46,229 bases of DNA from Deltaproteobacteria bacterium. Lineage in GTDB: Bacteria; Myxococcota_A; Polyangia; JACPQR01. The stretch lies in the NCBI GenBank assembly GCA_016190375.1, contig JACPQR010000155.1, forward strand, positions 1 to 46,229, written 5' to 3'. The notes beneath the pieces are model-generated. The model was not told the origin of the DNA. It saw only the letters and a program-made list of their open reading frames with translations, and did no database searches. Positions 1-8,423 of this stretch are shown here, in pieces; position 1 is the first letter of the stretch; every line of letters begins with the position of its first letter. A program made the position numbers and the translations under genes.

Positions 1-285
1 CAGCCGCCGGACGCACGCGCTGCTCATCCGGGTCCGGAATTGCCCGTCGCCGGCTGCCTGTCGCCTGTTCAATCCCTGCCCGTCCGGATCCCGGCTTGGC
101 AAGAAACCGGATGGGCATGATTCGGATGACAGAGGTCATTCAAATTGTCGTTGCGGATCGCGAGACCGAGGACCCATGCCGACAAGTCGGCACTGCACCG
201 CGCGCCATGCCGCTTCGGTGCGCCGGTCGGCCGCGGTGGATCGGGGCGCCGCGGCCTGTTATCGTTCCGCTCGCTCGTGGCGACG

Positions 286-1347
286 ATGATGGGCGGGGCG
301 ACTGGAGTGTTGTCGTGCCTCGGCGTCGCGTCGCTCGTCGCGTCGCAGGGGGCGTGCTCGGGTGGCACCGAGCCCGTGGGCGAGACGTCCGAGATGACCG
401 AGCTCGCGGCGATCTGCGCCGTCGCGCGGGGCCGGACGCTGCTCTTCGGCGGTCACGGCGCGTACAACGACCTCTTCGGGCTACGGGCGCGGATCGTGAG
501 GTTCGATCGCGGTGCGAAGCGGGCCGCCGTCGTCCACGACGGCGAGGGAAACGTCATCGACGCGTCCTGCCCCGGCGGTGGCACGATCGCCGCGCTCGTT
601 CGCCGGGTCAGGCCGGGGACGCCGGACGTGGTACGCGACTACTGGCTCCTCGTCTCGAGAGACGACGGCGATACCTGGCGCCGCTCCGAGCTGCCGCCCC
701 AGGATTCTCTCGCCTACGTCGAGCTCCTGGACGCGCGCCGTGGCTGGGTGCTCGGGTACGGCGGCGCCTTCGCGACGAACGACGGCGGCGTGTCGTGGTC
801 GGCGGTCCCAGATCCCCCGGATGCCGAGCTGGTCAAGAACCTCCTGGGCTGGCCGAGGGGCGGCGGCGCGGTCACGTTCCAGGAGGGACGCCTCGAGCTG
901 AGGGATGGGCGGCTCGCGATCCGTCGCTCGCGGGAGCTCGGCGCTGGCGTGAAGGTCCAGTGCATCGCCAGGTCCGGCCGCGATCGCCTGCTCGCGATCG
1001 TGAAGACCGAGGACGCCGGCCGGCGGCGCGCGGGCGCGCTCGAGGTGCGCCTGCCGGGCCTCGAGACCGTCCGTGAGATCGAGGGACTGCCGGAGGACTT
1101 CGTCTGCGGGAACGCGGCGGGCGGACCGCGAGGCGCGGCGGTGGCGGGAGCGAACGTGGACAGCGCTGGCTTCTTCGGGATCTCGCACTCCGCCTTCGCG
1201 CTCGCCGACGGCGCGAGCGAGCTCGGGCGCTTGCGCACGAAGAGCGAGCGAGAGGCCGTCCTGGCCTTCGATGGCCCGAGACCGATCGTGGGCCAGGCGG
1301 TCCTGACGGGGGCGGCGTTTCGCGTCCGGGTTCGCCGGAGTCGCTGA
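286..1347 (+). CDS. Secreted lipoprotein with BNR/Asp-box repeats
   Basis: Predicted 353-aa lipoprotein of unknown function. The chosen start (tandem ATG at 286/289) gives a short hydrophobic signal peptide ending in a lipobox-like SQGAC, with the lipidated Cys followed by SGGTEP. The frame is open back to 145, but that part is Arg-rich and looks non-coding. Two Asp-box/BNR-type motifs, DDGDTW and NDGGVSW, about 45 residues apart, point to a beta-propeller like those of exo-sialidases and YCF48-type proteins. No catalytic residues can be assigned, so an enzyme is not claimed. It is followed after 36 bp by another lipoprotein gene on the same strand. Exact start is uncertain because no clear ribosome-binding site is seen. 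Confidence 0.7.
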   Translation: MMGGATGVLSCLGVASLVASQGACSGGTEPVGETSEMTELAAICAVARGRTLLFGGHGAYNDLFGLRARIVRFDRGAKRAAVVHDGEGNVIDASCPGGGTIAALVRRVRPGTPDVVRDYWLLVSRDDGDTWRRSELPPQDSLAYVELLDARRGWVLGYGGAFATNDGGVSWSAVPDPPDAELVKNLLGWPRGGGAVTFQEGRLELRDGRLAIRRSRELGAGVKVQCIARSGRDRLLAIVKTEDAGRRRAGALEVRLPGLETVREIEGLPEDFVCGNAAGGPRGAAVAGANVDSAGFFGISHSAFALADGASELGRLRTKSEREAVLAFDGPRPIVGQAVLTGAAFRVRVRRSR

Positions 1348-1383
1348 TCCCGGGGGCGCTCCCCGTCCGCCCGGCGCCGTGAG

Positions 1384-3219
1384 ATGCTCGCCGGTATGCG
1401 GCTTCTGCTCGCGCTGCTCCTCGCGGGTTGCGGCGCCTCGTCGCGCGGGCCGAGGGACGCGGGGGTCGATCCTCGAGACGCCTGCGTCGGAGACGGGTGC
1501 GCGGCCGATTGCGAGGACGACCCGACGGCGGCGGGTTGCGCCTGCGACGCGGTCAACCCCGAAGCTTGCTACGAAGGGCCGCCCGGAACGGCGGGGACGG
1601 GGACGTGCGCGGCGGGCCTCCGATCCTGCGAGGACGGCGCGTGGACCTCCTGCGAGAGCCAGGTGCTTCCCCGGGACGAGGTCTGCGATGGCCTGGACGA
1701 CGACTGCGACGGAACCGCGGACGACGGCGTCGTGAACGCCTGCGGCACCTGCGGAGACGACTGCCTGCACGTCCGGTTCGGGCACGAGCCGGGCGACGAA
1801 CCGTTCGACGCACGGAGCGGCGACTGCGCGGTGCGGGATGGCGACCTCGTGTTGCCGGAGGGCCCGGTGCCGGCCTTCGTGTGGATCCCGAACACGCCCG
1901 AGGGGACCATCTCGCTGATCGACGCCGGCTCCCGCACCGAGATCGGACGGTTCCGGACCGGCGAGGACGCCGCCTCCGACAATCCGTCGAGGACGTCTGT
2001 GGATCACGAGGGCGCGGTCTACGTGGCAAACCGCTCGACCGACGGACGTTCGAGCGTTACCCGGATCCGCGCCCGGAGCTGCCCCGACGTAGACGGCAAC
2101 GCCCGGCTCGACACATCGCGCGGGCGGGACGACGTCCTGCCCTGGGGAGAAGACGAGTGCGTGGACTGGCATGAGGCCGTCGGCGGTCGCGGAGGCGCCG
2201 CCAACGCCGTCGTGTACCAGGTGCGGCCCGCCCTCGACGGCGCGCTGGAAGAAAGGGTCTGGGTGGGGCTCGAGAACGAGGAGAGGTACGTCGAGCTGGA
2301 TGCGCACTCGGGCGAAGCGACGGGATCGCAGGCCGACTGCTCGGGTTGCCGGCCAACCGGAGCGCGGACCGACCCCGATGACCGGCTCTGGTCGGCCTGC
2401 GAGGGCGCCCAGGTCTGCTTCTTCGACACGACCGTGCCCGACGGCTCGGCAGAGATCCTCGACCTGCCCATCGGATCCGGCCCCGCCGTCGGCCTCGCCG
2501 TGGATCATCTGGGGCGAGTCTGGGTCGGAGGCGCCGTCGAGGTCTACGACCCGCTCCTCGGCTCGTTCACGGAGGTACCCGGCGTCACCGCGACGACGCT
2601 CGTTCTGGGCTACGACGGCATGATATGGGCAGGCGGCTGCGCGGACGCCGCATCGGGTCTCGAGGGCACCACCTGTCGCATCGACGTGGACACGCTAGCC
2701 GTCACGGCGCTCGACGCGCCCAGCCGCGGCATCGACACGAACGAGAGCGGCGTGTGGGCCGTGCCGGCCGACGGGACCGCCGGCGTGATTGACCCGGAGA
2801 CGCTGGCCGTCGACATCGTCCTCGACGACTGCAATGGCCCCTGCCTGAGCGAGCCCGACACATGGTCGGGCATGGCCTCGCCGGTGACGCTGACGACCGC
2901 GCAGGGACGCTGCGAATGGCGGGGTCTCGTCCGGGGCTGCTCCGAGGCTTACGAGACCTGGTGGGTCCTGAGCTGGGACGCGGAGACCCCTCTGGGCTCG
3001 CAGATCGCGGTCGAGGCGCGCGCGAGTCGCGAGCCTGGCGGGCTGGACCGCGAGGTGTTCGTGCCCGTGGCCTCGATCCCTCCCGACACACCGCCCGTCG
3101 ACCTCGGCGATCCCCTGATTGGAGAGTTCATCGAGATCCAGGTGACGATGCGAAGCACAGGCGTCATGCCGGTCCTTCACTCGCTCCAGGTGCGATGGAG
3201 CTGCGTCGTCTCCAATTAG
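1384..3219 (+). CDS. Lipoprotein with MopE-type Cys/Asp motif and beta-propeller-like body
   Basis: Predicted 611-aa surface lipoprotein. The N-terminus MRLLLALLLAGCG gives a lipobox (LAGC); ATG 1384 or 1396 could be the start. Residues about 25-135 are Cys-rich and contain CDGLDDDCDGTADDG, the putative metal-binding motif common in Myxococcota MopE-like proteins. The body (about 155-500) has repeated GxVWV/GRVWVGG strands resembling virginiamycin-B-lyase (Vgb) or NHL-type propellers. The C-terminal about 100 residues form a separate beta-rich segment. The family is usually cell-surface or secreted; substrate and role cannot be inferred. Directly after its stop comes a reverse-oriented copy of the repeat family described at 3220-3330. 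Confidence 0.75.
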   Translation: MLAGMRLLLALLLAGCGASSRGPRDAGVDPRDACVGDGCAADCEDDPTAAGCACDAVNPEACYEGPPGTAGTGTCAAGLRSCEDGAWTSCESQVLPRDEVCDGLDDDCDGTADDGVVNACGTCGDDCLHVRFGHEPGDEPFDARSGDCAVRDGDLVLPEGPVPAFVWIPNTPEGTISLIDAGSRTEIGRFRTGEDAASDNPSRTSVDHEGAVYVANRSTDGRSSVTRIRARSCPDVDGNARLDTSRGRDDVLPWGEDECVDWHEAVGGRGGAANAVVYQVRPALDGALEERVWVGLENEERYVELDAHSGEATGSQADCSGCRPTGARTDPDDRLWSACEGAQVCFFDTTVPDGSAEILDLPIGSGPAVGLAVDHLGRVWVGGAVEVYDPLLGSFTEVPGVTATTLVLGYDGMIWAGGCADAASGLEGTTCRIDVDTLAVTALDAPSRGIDTNESGVWAVPADGTAGVIDPETLAVDIVLDDCNGPCLSEPDTWSGMASPVTLTTAQGRCEWRGLVRGCSEAYETWWVLSWDAETPLGSQIAVEARASREPGGLDREVFVPVASIPPDTPPVDLGDPLIGEFIEIQVTMRSTGVMPVLHSLQVRWSCVVSN

Positions 3220-3330
3220 GCGCGGGTGGGCTTGCCGCGAACCGAAGGCCATCCCCGCGGAACCCCCCGCCGTGACGCTCGGCACGCCGGTCGCCACGGG
3301 GGAATGAATCCCCCTGGGCTCCCTCACCGT
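3220..3330 (-). repeat. Structured repeat, copy d (reverse orientation)
   Basis: Read on the minus strand this segment matches the fliM-fliN spacer repeat (10950-11065). It has the hairpin GGGGGA-TTCAT-TCCCCC (3301-3317), then CGTGGCGACCG, CACGGCGGGGGG, CCGCGGGG, GCGGCAAGCCCACCCGCGC. The last block abuts the TAG stop of the upstream lipoprotein gene. Stem bases differ from the other copies but pairing is kept. It lies between two convergent genes. Confidence 0.75.
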
Positions 3331-3404
3331 GCGCGGTCGAATGGTCGGCGCGCACCAGATCCGCACCGGGCGAGCATGCATCAGGGTCGGCCGCGGCTGC
3401 TGGG

Positions 3405-3651
3405 CAGCTACTACCGGACGGCGCAGATCCGACCAGGGGTTGCTCGGCGATCCGGATCCGCCCGTACGCGTGCCCGTGCCCGTGCCTGTGCCCGATCCGA
3501 GTCCGGATCCGGCACCGGCCTTGCGGTCAGCCGCCGGGCCGGTGCGGTGCCTTCCCGAACCTGCCGGAGAAAGCCGGGCAGGGGCACGGGCACGGGCACG
3601 TTCACGGGCGGACTAACCCCTGGTCGGATCTGCGCCGGCCGGTACTACTGA
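3405..3651. repeat. About 245-bp imperfect long inverted repeat (MITE/REP-like)
   Basis: The outer arms 3407-3443 and 3612-3650 are nearly perfect reverse complements (shared core GCGCAGATCCGACCAGGGGT). The arms continue inward as tandem GTGCCC/GGGCAC hexamers (about 3470-3493 and 3577-3600). A roughly 12-nt insertion is present only in the left arm, and the middle has a shorter AGTCCGGAT-type palindrome. No coding signal is visible. It fills the space between convergent genes and ends 4 bp before the NuoF-like stop codon. It could be a non-autonomous element or a strong bidirectional terminator. Confidence 0.8.
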
Positions 3652-3654
3652 GGC

Positions 3655-4851
3655 CTACTCCGGGCAACGGCCCGTCCTCGCGTGCGCCTCGAAGTCGGCT
3701 GGGAAGAGCGTCACGGCCGACTGCAATGGCGCGACGGCCATCGCGGGAAGATGGCAGTTGCCGCGGTTCGCGAACGCGGCGAGCTGGGCCATGAGCTGAC
3801 CGTGGTCACCGACGGGCGTGCCCTTGTGCAGCATCGCGACGATCATCGCGGCGTTCGAGGTGACCATCCCGCATGGCGGGCACTGGCCGCACTGAGCGAG
3901 CTGGAAGAAACGAGCTATCTCCAGCGCTCGCTCGACGACGCAGGAGCCCTCCTCGATCACGGAGACGCCGGCGCTGCCGAGCGTGGAGCCTGCCGCTCGG
4001 ACCTCATCGTGAGTCATGGGGACGTCGAGCGCCGACGCCGGCAGGAACGCGGAGGAGAGCGCGGGCAGGATCGCCTTGACGGGCCGCCCGCCGCGCGTGC
4101 CGCCCCCGATCTCGTGCACCAGCGTGCGCAGCGTCGTCCCGAGCGGGACCTCGTGGACTCCCGGTCGCGCGAAGCTGTCGTCCAGCGTGCAGAGCATGAC
4201 GCCCCGCCCCCAGGCCTCGAGCCCGACGCGCCCGATCGCCGCGACCATGGCGAGCGTCTCGACGTTGTTGACGAGGGTGGGCCGGCCGCGGAGCCCCGCC
4301 TGGACCGGCAGCGGAGGTTTCGGGCGCGGCCAGGGGCCTCCACCTTCGATCACGGACAGAGCCGCGGTCTCCTCGCCGGCGACGTAGGTGCCTGGAGCTC
4401 GCACGAGCCGCACCTCGAGGTCCGCCAGGAGCGGTGCGGCGTCGTCCAGCGCGCGCGAAGCGCTCCGGAGCGCGTCGTCCACGTCCTCCGCCAGATAGAG
4501 GAAGGCTCTGCGTGCGCCCGTGGCAAGCGCGGCGAGCGCGAGACCCTCGATCACGCGGTGCGGGTACCCGGTGATGAGGTACCCATCCTTGCGGCTGCCC
4601 GGTTCGTGCTCTGCGCCGTTGGCGATGACGTACTTCTCGTCGCCCGGCGCCTGCCGTACTGCCCGCCATTTCCTCGCCGCGGGGAAGCCGCCGCCCCCAC
4701 GTCCGAGAAGCCCCGATACTTCGACCAGACGGATCAGATCCTCGGGGTCGCTGGACCGCGCCTTCGACAGCGCTTCGTAGCCGCCGGCGGCTCTGTACTC
4801 GTCCAGCGTCTCGGGTGGGGCATCGGGTGGTCGGGTGAAGAGGAGCGGCAT
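3655..4851 (-). CDS. NuoF-like NADH-binding flavoprotein (complex I 51-kDa family), orphan
   Basis: 398-aa protein of the NuoF/HoxF family, which binds NADH and FMN and passes electrons to a [4Fe-4S] cluster. Visible motifs: GRGGGGFPAARKW (about 50-62, glycine-rich NADH/FMN loop), NGAEHEPGSRKD (about 78-89, equivalent of NADEGEPGTFKD), GTYVAGEETAAL, and CGQCPPC (Cys321, 324, 327) with Cys366 completing the cluster ligands. The FMN loop is divergent: DEGE becomes AEHE. The start at 4851 was chosen because the 13 residues before it are Arg/Pro-rich and do not belong to the family. No nuoE or nuoG is nearby, so it may serve another redox complex (formate dehydrogenase, hydrogenase or similar) or act alone. 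It diverges from the next gene over a 114-bp spacer. Confidence 0.85.
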   Translation of the reverse strand: MPLLFTRPPDAPPETLDEYRAAGGYEALSKARSSDPEDLIRLVEVSGLLGRGGGGFPAARKWRAVRQAPGDEKYVIANGAEHEPGSRKDGYLITGYPHRVIEGLALAALATGARRAFLYLAEDVDDALRSASRALDDAAPLLADLEVRLVRAPGTYVAGEETAALSVIEGGGPWPRPKPPLPVQAGLRGRPTLVNNVETLAMVAAIGRVGLEAWGRGVMLCTLDDSFARPGVHEVPLGTTLRTLVHEIGGGTRGGRPVKAILPALSSAFLPASALDVPMTHDEVRAAGSTLGSAGVSVIEEGSCVVERALEIARFFQLAQCGQCPPCGMVTSNAAMIVAMLHKGTPVGDHGQLMAQLAAFANRGNCHLPAMAVAPLQSAVTLFPADFEAHARTGRCPE

Positions 4852-4965
4852 CGGCGGCGGGAGGATGAGCGATCGCCCAGGACGGCGCAACCCGTTCTCT
4901 CACTCCACGTCCGAGTGAAGACCGGGAAGGTCTCCGCCCGGACGGGCGTATACCGGCCGAGTCCA

Positions 4966-6372
4966 ATGACCAGACCCATCGTCGCCCTCATCTCACTCGT
5001 TTCCTTCATGGGCTGCGCCGAGCTGGGCACGCTGCCCGGCGAGACGACCCCCGAGACGGCCTCGGGTCTTTGCCAGCGCTTCCCCGAGGCGCAGACGGGC
5101 GGTCCTCACCTCCCCGCGATCGACGCTCCTCGCGAGCAGCAGATCACCGGCATGGCCTGCTTCACCGAGCACGCCACTCCCGGCGACCCCTGGCAGCGGC
5201 CGTACGTCCAGTGGCACTACCGATTCGACGACCGCCGGCCCGACCCCGTGCTCGCGTCGATGATCGTCGTCAACGCGGCGTCCGGCGACCGCTGGTCCTA
5301 CCCGTACGTCCTGGGCCAGCTCGACTGGTATGCGCGGGAGAATCCTCCCGAACGCGTCGCCGCGGCGCTCGCGAACGTCGCGATCGCCGACGAGATCCGT
5401 CAGAGGTACCTCGAGCGATATGCGGATGCCCGGGCTCTGGTGCTGGTGGCGACGGACGCCCTCGAAGGCGGCGACACCGCGATCGTGCGGGACCTCCCGC
5501 GGGCCGTCCGGGCCCAGCGCGCCATGTACCAGCAGACCTTCGGCGGCGATCTCACCGCATACGACGCTCTGATGCCCGAGCTGGACGCGGCCGTCCGGAG
5601 CGGCCGGGCGGATCGGACGCTCCTCGACCGAGCAGTGGACCTGCGCGATCGCCACGTCGCGGCGTGCGTCGCCCAGACGCCGTTCTCCACGTTCTTCTGC
5701 TGGAACGGGACCTTCGCTCGGCCACTGACCTGGGCGATTGCCTGGATGGCCCTCCTCGCCGACGACCCGGTGCTCGCCTACGCCGAGGCCGATACCTTCG
5801 GACGCGGCGTGGACCTGACGCCGGCGGCGGCGCAGATCGCGATGGCGCAGCAGGGCGCCATGGACATCGGGGCGCGGTACTCGTTCGAGGTGTGGCGCTA
5901 CCCGGACCGCGCCGACCCGGCGCTCGCCGAACGCGTTCGCGCGCTTCACGATCGGCTCGACTGGGCGGGAGAGGCCGTCGGGCGCACGGCGGTCGTCGGC
6001 GATCACGCGGCGATCCACTACAGCGTCCGCGACTCCGCGAGCGTCGAGTACCGGTGCTCGGATCGGGTCGAGCTCCGTCAGGTGGGCTCCGACATCCGGG
6101 CGTACAGGCGTTGCCGGACGGGGCGGGTGGACACCGATCGCACCGTCACCAGGCCGGTCACGGTACCCGCGGCCGACGCGCTGGGCCTCGAGCCCGGAAA
6201 CTTCGCCCTCACCGTCTTCGACCCGCAGAGCCGCCGCGGCCGGCTCGTCGAGGCAAGGCCCACGGTCTACTCCGAGCAGCGCGCGTTCCATCGCATCCGC
6301 TTCACGCCGCTCAAGGCCAACGATGCATCCGATCGCGGCGCCGCCGAGCGAGTGATCACGGCGAGTCGGTAG
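4966..6372 (+). CDS. Lipoprotein of unknown function
   Basis: 468-aa predicted lipoprotein. ATG 4966 gives MTRPIVALISLVSFMGCAE with a lipobox ending at Cys17; the frame is open upstream but antisense to the NuoF-like gene, so the internal start is preferred. The rest is soluble, with paired Cys residues (for example in CVAQTPFSTFFCW near residue 240) and many Trp/Tyr. No known domain is recognised. The C-terminal third (about 340-460) is beta-rich. It is divergent from the NuoF-like gene, and the 114-bp spacer presumably holds both promoters. Confidence 0.7.
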   Translation: MTRPIVALISLVSFMGCAELGTLPGETTPETASGLCQRFPEAQTGGPHLPAIDAPREQQITGMACFTEHATPGDPWQRPYVQWHYRFDDRRPDPVLASMIVVNAASGDRWSYPYVLGQLDWYARENPPERVAAALANVAIADEIRQRYLERYADARALVLVATDALEGGDTAIVRDLPRAVRAQRAMYQQTFGGDLTAYDALMPELDAAVRSGRADRTLLDRAVDLRDRHVAACVAQTPFSTFFCWNGTFARPLTWAIAWMALLADDPVLAYAEADTFGRGVDLTPAAAQIAMAQQGAMDIGARYSFEVWRYPDRADPALAERVRALHDRLDWAGEAVGRTAVVGDHAAIHYSVRDSASVEYRCSDRVELRQVGSDIRAYRRCRTGRVDTDRTVTRPVTVPAADALGLEPGNFALTVFDPQSRRGRLVEARPTVYSEQRAFHRIRFTPLKANDASDRGAAERVITASR

Positions 6373-6855
6373 CTCCGCGGAAGAATCCGGAGTGGCGATG
6401 CGCGCTGCGCGAGTAGGTCTGGTCGGCAGGAAACTGCCGGACAACGAGACGTCGGCAACCCCATTCGCTGGGGCTACACGCTTCCCGATGCCGCCGTCGA
6501 CCGCTTCGCTCAGGTCTTCGCGCGGCTCCGCGGCGAGGCGTTTCGCGACTACAGCCTCGCCTACAGGGCACACGACGCGGCCCTTGCGCTGGCCCTCTCC
6601 AGGAGGCTTCGCCCCGCGCTGAGCGTCGGCGATCTCGCCGAGCGCGTCGCGCGGGCGTCCGCGGCGATCAACGGCCTGCGGATCGCCTCGCTGCGGGGCG
6701 CGCTCGCCCTGGCCACGGACGGCGGCGGCTTCGCGGACTGCTCCAGGCTCGTGCGAGAGACACGAGCGGCCGTCGAGGGTCCGGAGCGCGAGCTCGACGA
6801 GATCGCCCGCCTGCTGCAGGCGCGCTACGGCCACGCCGCGCGGATCCACTCGCCC
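6373..6855 (+). pseudogene. Frameshifted reading-frame remnant fused in frame to the downstream lipoprotein
   Basis: A frame with strong coding bias is open from 6373 into the next gene without a stop. It encodes, among others, RWGYTLPDAAVDRFAQVF and SVGDLAERVARASAAINGL, but has no ATG/GTG/TTG start before 6856. A second frame starting GTG 6392/ATG 6398 encodes MRAARVGLVGRKLPDNE and would join it if one base were added near the C run at about 6460-6462. The likeliest reading is a broken hypothetical gene whose own stop has also been lost. A sequencing or assembly error at the C run would look the same. No family recognised. Confidence 0.4.
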
Positions 6856-7500
6856 ATGCGCACCGCGGCGGCCTCCGTCCTGACCTTCTGCCTCGCGGGT
6901 GCCTCCTCTGCGGGTTGCGCTTGCGGGGGGCAGGGACCCGGTCCGCGCGATGCGTCAGCCGTGGACGCCGGTCGCGACGCGGGCCAGCCCGACTCGGACG
7001 TCGACGCGGCTCGGGACTGCTCCGACAGCGAGATCGCGACGGCGGAGGCAGGAGTGCGCGCCCTGGTCGCCAGCGCCGGCTACTGCGTGACGGCCACGGT
7101 CACCTTCGACGCCGCGGGCGTCCCGGAGGTGACGGCCAGTGGCGCGTGGACTGGCGAGTACTGCCCCGGCGAGCTGGACGGCATCGACGCCAGGCTCCAG
7201 CAGATCTTCAGCGGCCGTTCGTGGCCGTGCCTGGCACGAAGGAGCATCGTGGTCGAGGGGAACGACAGGAACGACCGTAGGGAGCTGATGCGCCGCCTCG
7301 AGGACGAATGCATGGAGCACGGCCAAGCGTGGGGCGAGATCCGCATCGTCGTAGGCCCGGACGGGACGGTCGCTCAGGTCGTCGGCTCGGACGGCGTCTC
7401 GACCGAGGCGCTCGACTGCGTGCGCGCTGCGCTCGATGGCCTCGTGTTCCCCTGCCTCGCGAACCGCGAGATCTGCCCCGAGTACGTCATCATCGAGTGA
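6856..7500 (+). CDS. Small lipoprotein with Asp/Ala-rich linker
   Basis: 214-aa predicted lipoprotein. ATG 6856 starts a signal peptide MRTAAASVLTFCLAGASSAG followed by CAC, with the lipid Cys at about 21. Next is an Asp/Ala/Gly linker (residues about 28-55) typical of myxobacterial envelope lipoproteins, then a compact domain with two similar halves: each holds a GTV or GVPEV strand and ends in Cys near SWPC and VFPC, suggesting an internal duplication. No known family. The reading frame continues upstream into the remnant at 6373-6855, but the signal peptide makes this the natural start. Confidence 0.65.
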   Translation: MRTAAASVLTFCLAGASSAGCACGGQGPGPRDASAVDAGRDAGQPDSDVDAARDCSDSEIATAEAGVRALVASAGYCVTATVTFDAAGVPEVTASGAWTGEYCPGELDGIDARLQQIFSGRSWPCLARRSIVVEGNDRNDRRELMRRLEDECMEHGQAWGEIRIVVGPDGTVAQVVGSDGVSTEALDCVRAALDGLVFPCLANREICPEYVIIE

Positions 7501-7522
7501 GCGCGCGAGATCGGCGTCGGAG

Positions 7523-7942
7523 CTAGTCCCGCCGGCGCACGGCGGTGAACGGGTTCAATGTGCGTACTCCGAAAGGAACGAAGTCCTTCACGTTGCGGGT
7601 GACTACCACCAGATCATGGATGACCGCGGTCGCGGCGATCATCGCATCCTCGATGAAGTCGTCCGATCGATGGTGCATGAGCCGCGCCCACAGCCGGAAG
7701 GTCGATCCGTCCATCGGCAACACGGCGTGCGACTCGGCCACGCGGTCGATCCAGGCCTCGATTGCGGCGGCCTTCTCCGGGTCCTGTTCGCGCGTAATCT
7801 CGACCCCGGCCTGGAGCTCGCCGAGCGTGACGGCCGACACGCGGATCTGATCGTCAGGCAGATCGCTCAGCCACGCTACGACGCCGCCATGGGGTTTGGG
7901 GCGGCGCAGCTCGGAGACCACGTTGGTGTCGAGCAGGTACAT
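7523..7942 (-). CDS. vapC: VapC/FitB-type PIN-domain toxin (ribonuclease)
   Basis: 139-aa PIN-domain protein, the usual length for a VapC/FitB toxin, which cleaves RNA using Mg2+. Acidic active-site residues are visible in MYLLDTNVVSEL (Asp6), TLGELQAG (Glu), FIEDAMIAATA (Asp) and VTRNVKDF (Asn/Asp). The start at 7942 was chosen because the family begins exactly at MYLLDTN; the longer open frame upstream overlaps the antitoxin gene. It lies 4 bp after the antitoxin stop and must be co-transcribed with it, so the toxin is expected to be neutralised by the upstream partner. Confidence 0.93.
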   Translation of the reverse strand: MYLLDTNVVSELRRPKPHGGVVAWLSDLPDDQIRVSAVTLGELQAGVEITREQDPEKAAAIEAWIDRVAESHAVLPMDGSTFRLWARLMHHRSDDFIEDAMIAATAVIHDLVVVTRNVKDFVPFGVRTLNPFTAVRRRD

Positions 7943-7946
7943 CGGC

Positions 7947-8243
7947 TCAGCCGGCGAGGGCAGCCGGTGAGCGCCGGCGACGTGCACCGCGACGCGGAAC
8001 AGGGATCTCTGCACGCGGTTCGTCCGCTTGCAAGAGCTCCTTGAAGCTTGGTCGTGCGGCAGCGCACAGCCGCCGCCACTCCTCGATTCGCACGAGGACA
8101 GCCGCCTCCACGCCCCGCTTGCTGAGGATCTGCGGACCCTGCTCGAGGGATGCCGCCAGCAACTCGCTGAACCGGGCCTTGGCGTCTTGCACCGGCCAGA
8201 CCCTCCGACCGGTCTCGGGAGCTCGACGTGGTGCACTAGTCAT
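7947..8243 (-). CDS. Phd/YefM-type antitoxin
   Basis: 98-aa antitoxin. The N-terminal DNA-binding/dimerisation part shows the Phd/YefM signature WPVQDAKARFSELLAAS, then GPQILSKRGVEAAVLV and EWRRL; the Arg-rich C-terminal tail (PRRGARRRRSP) would bind and block the PIN toxin. Its ATG (8243-8241) lies inside a perfect palindrome (8235-8252), suggesting autorepression by occlusion of the start region. The toxin gene follows after 4 bp. Confidence 0.9.
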   Translation of the reverse strand: MTSAPRRAPETGRRVWPVQDAKARFSELLAASLEQGPQILSKRGVEAAVLVRIEEWRRLCAAARPSFKELLQADEPRAEIPVPRRGARRRRSPAALAG

Positions 8244-8252
8244 GTGACTAGT
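8235..8252. promoter_or_regulatory. Palindromic operator overlapping the antitoxin start codon
   Basis: ACTAGTCATGTGACTAGT is a perfect 8-bp inverted repeat with a 2-bp centre. The antitoxin ATG on the minus strand falls inside it, and a TAGACT hexamer on that strand (8253-8248) could be a -10 box, implying a leaderless or very short-leader transcript. Phd/YefM antitoxins bind such palindromes to autoregulate; the promoter assignment is inference. Confidence 0.6.
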
Positions 8253-8423
8253 CTACTCGCGATCGGCCCGCTCGGCCGGAGGAATTGGCAGGAAGACGCG
8301 AAGACACGAAGGACCTGATTGATTTGGGCCCTTCCATGCTTGGCGCCCTCCTGTCGAACCTCAGGACGAACCGGAGGCGCGCGCCTGCGAGGGCAAGGGC
8401 GTCGGCGATTGATCGACAGCTCT

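Noticed and set aside
85..125. Possible -35/-10 promoter (TTGGCA, TGATTC) before the first lipoprotein
   Set aside because: The hexamers are weak and far from the predicted start; not distinguishable from chance.
481..2508. 675-codon minus-strand frame
   Set aside because: Antisense to two lipoprotein genes with signal peptides and Asp-box/MopE motifs; no domain or plausible start.
3682..4965. Long upstream extension of the lipoprotein at 4966
   Set aside because: The extra 428 codons are antisense to the NuoF-like gene; the signal peptide begins at 4966.
6379..6425. Possible fifth copy of the structured repeat (shares GAAGAATC and CGGAGTGGCG with 10916-10945)
   Set aside because: The match is short, lies outside the hairpin core, and neither hairpin is present.
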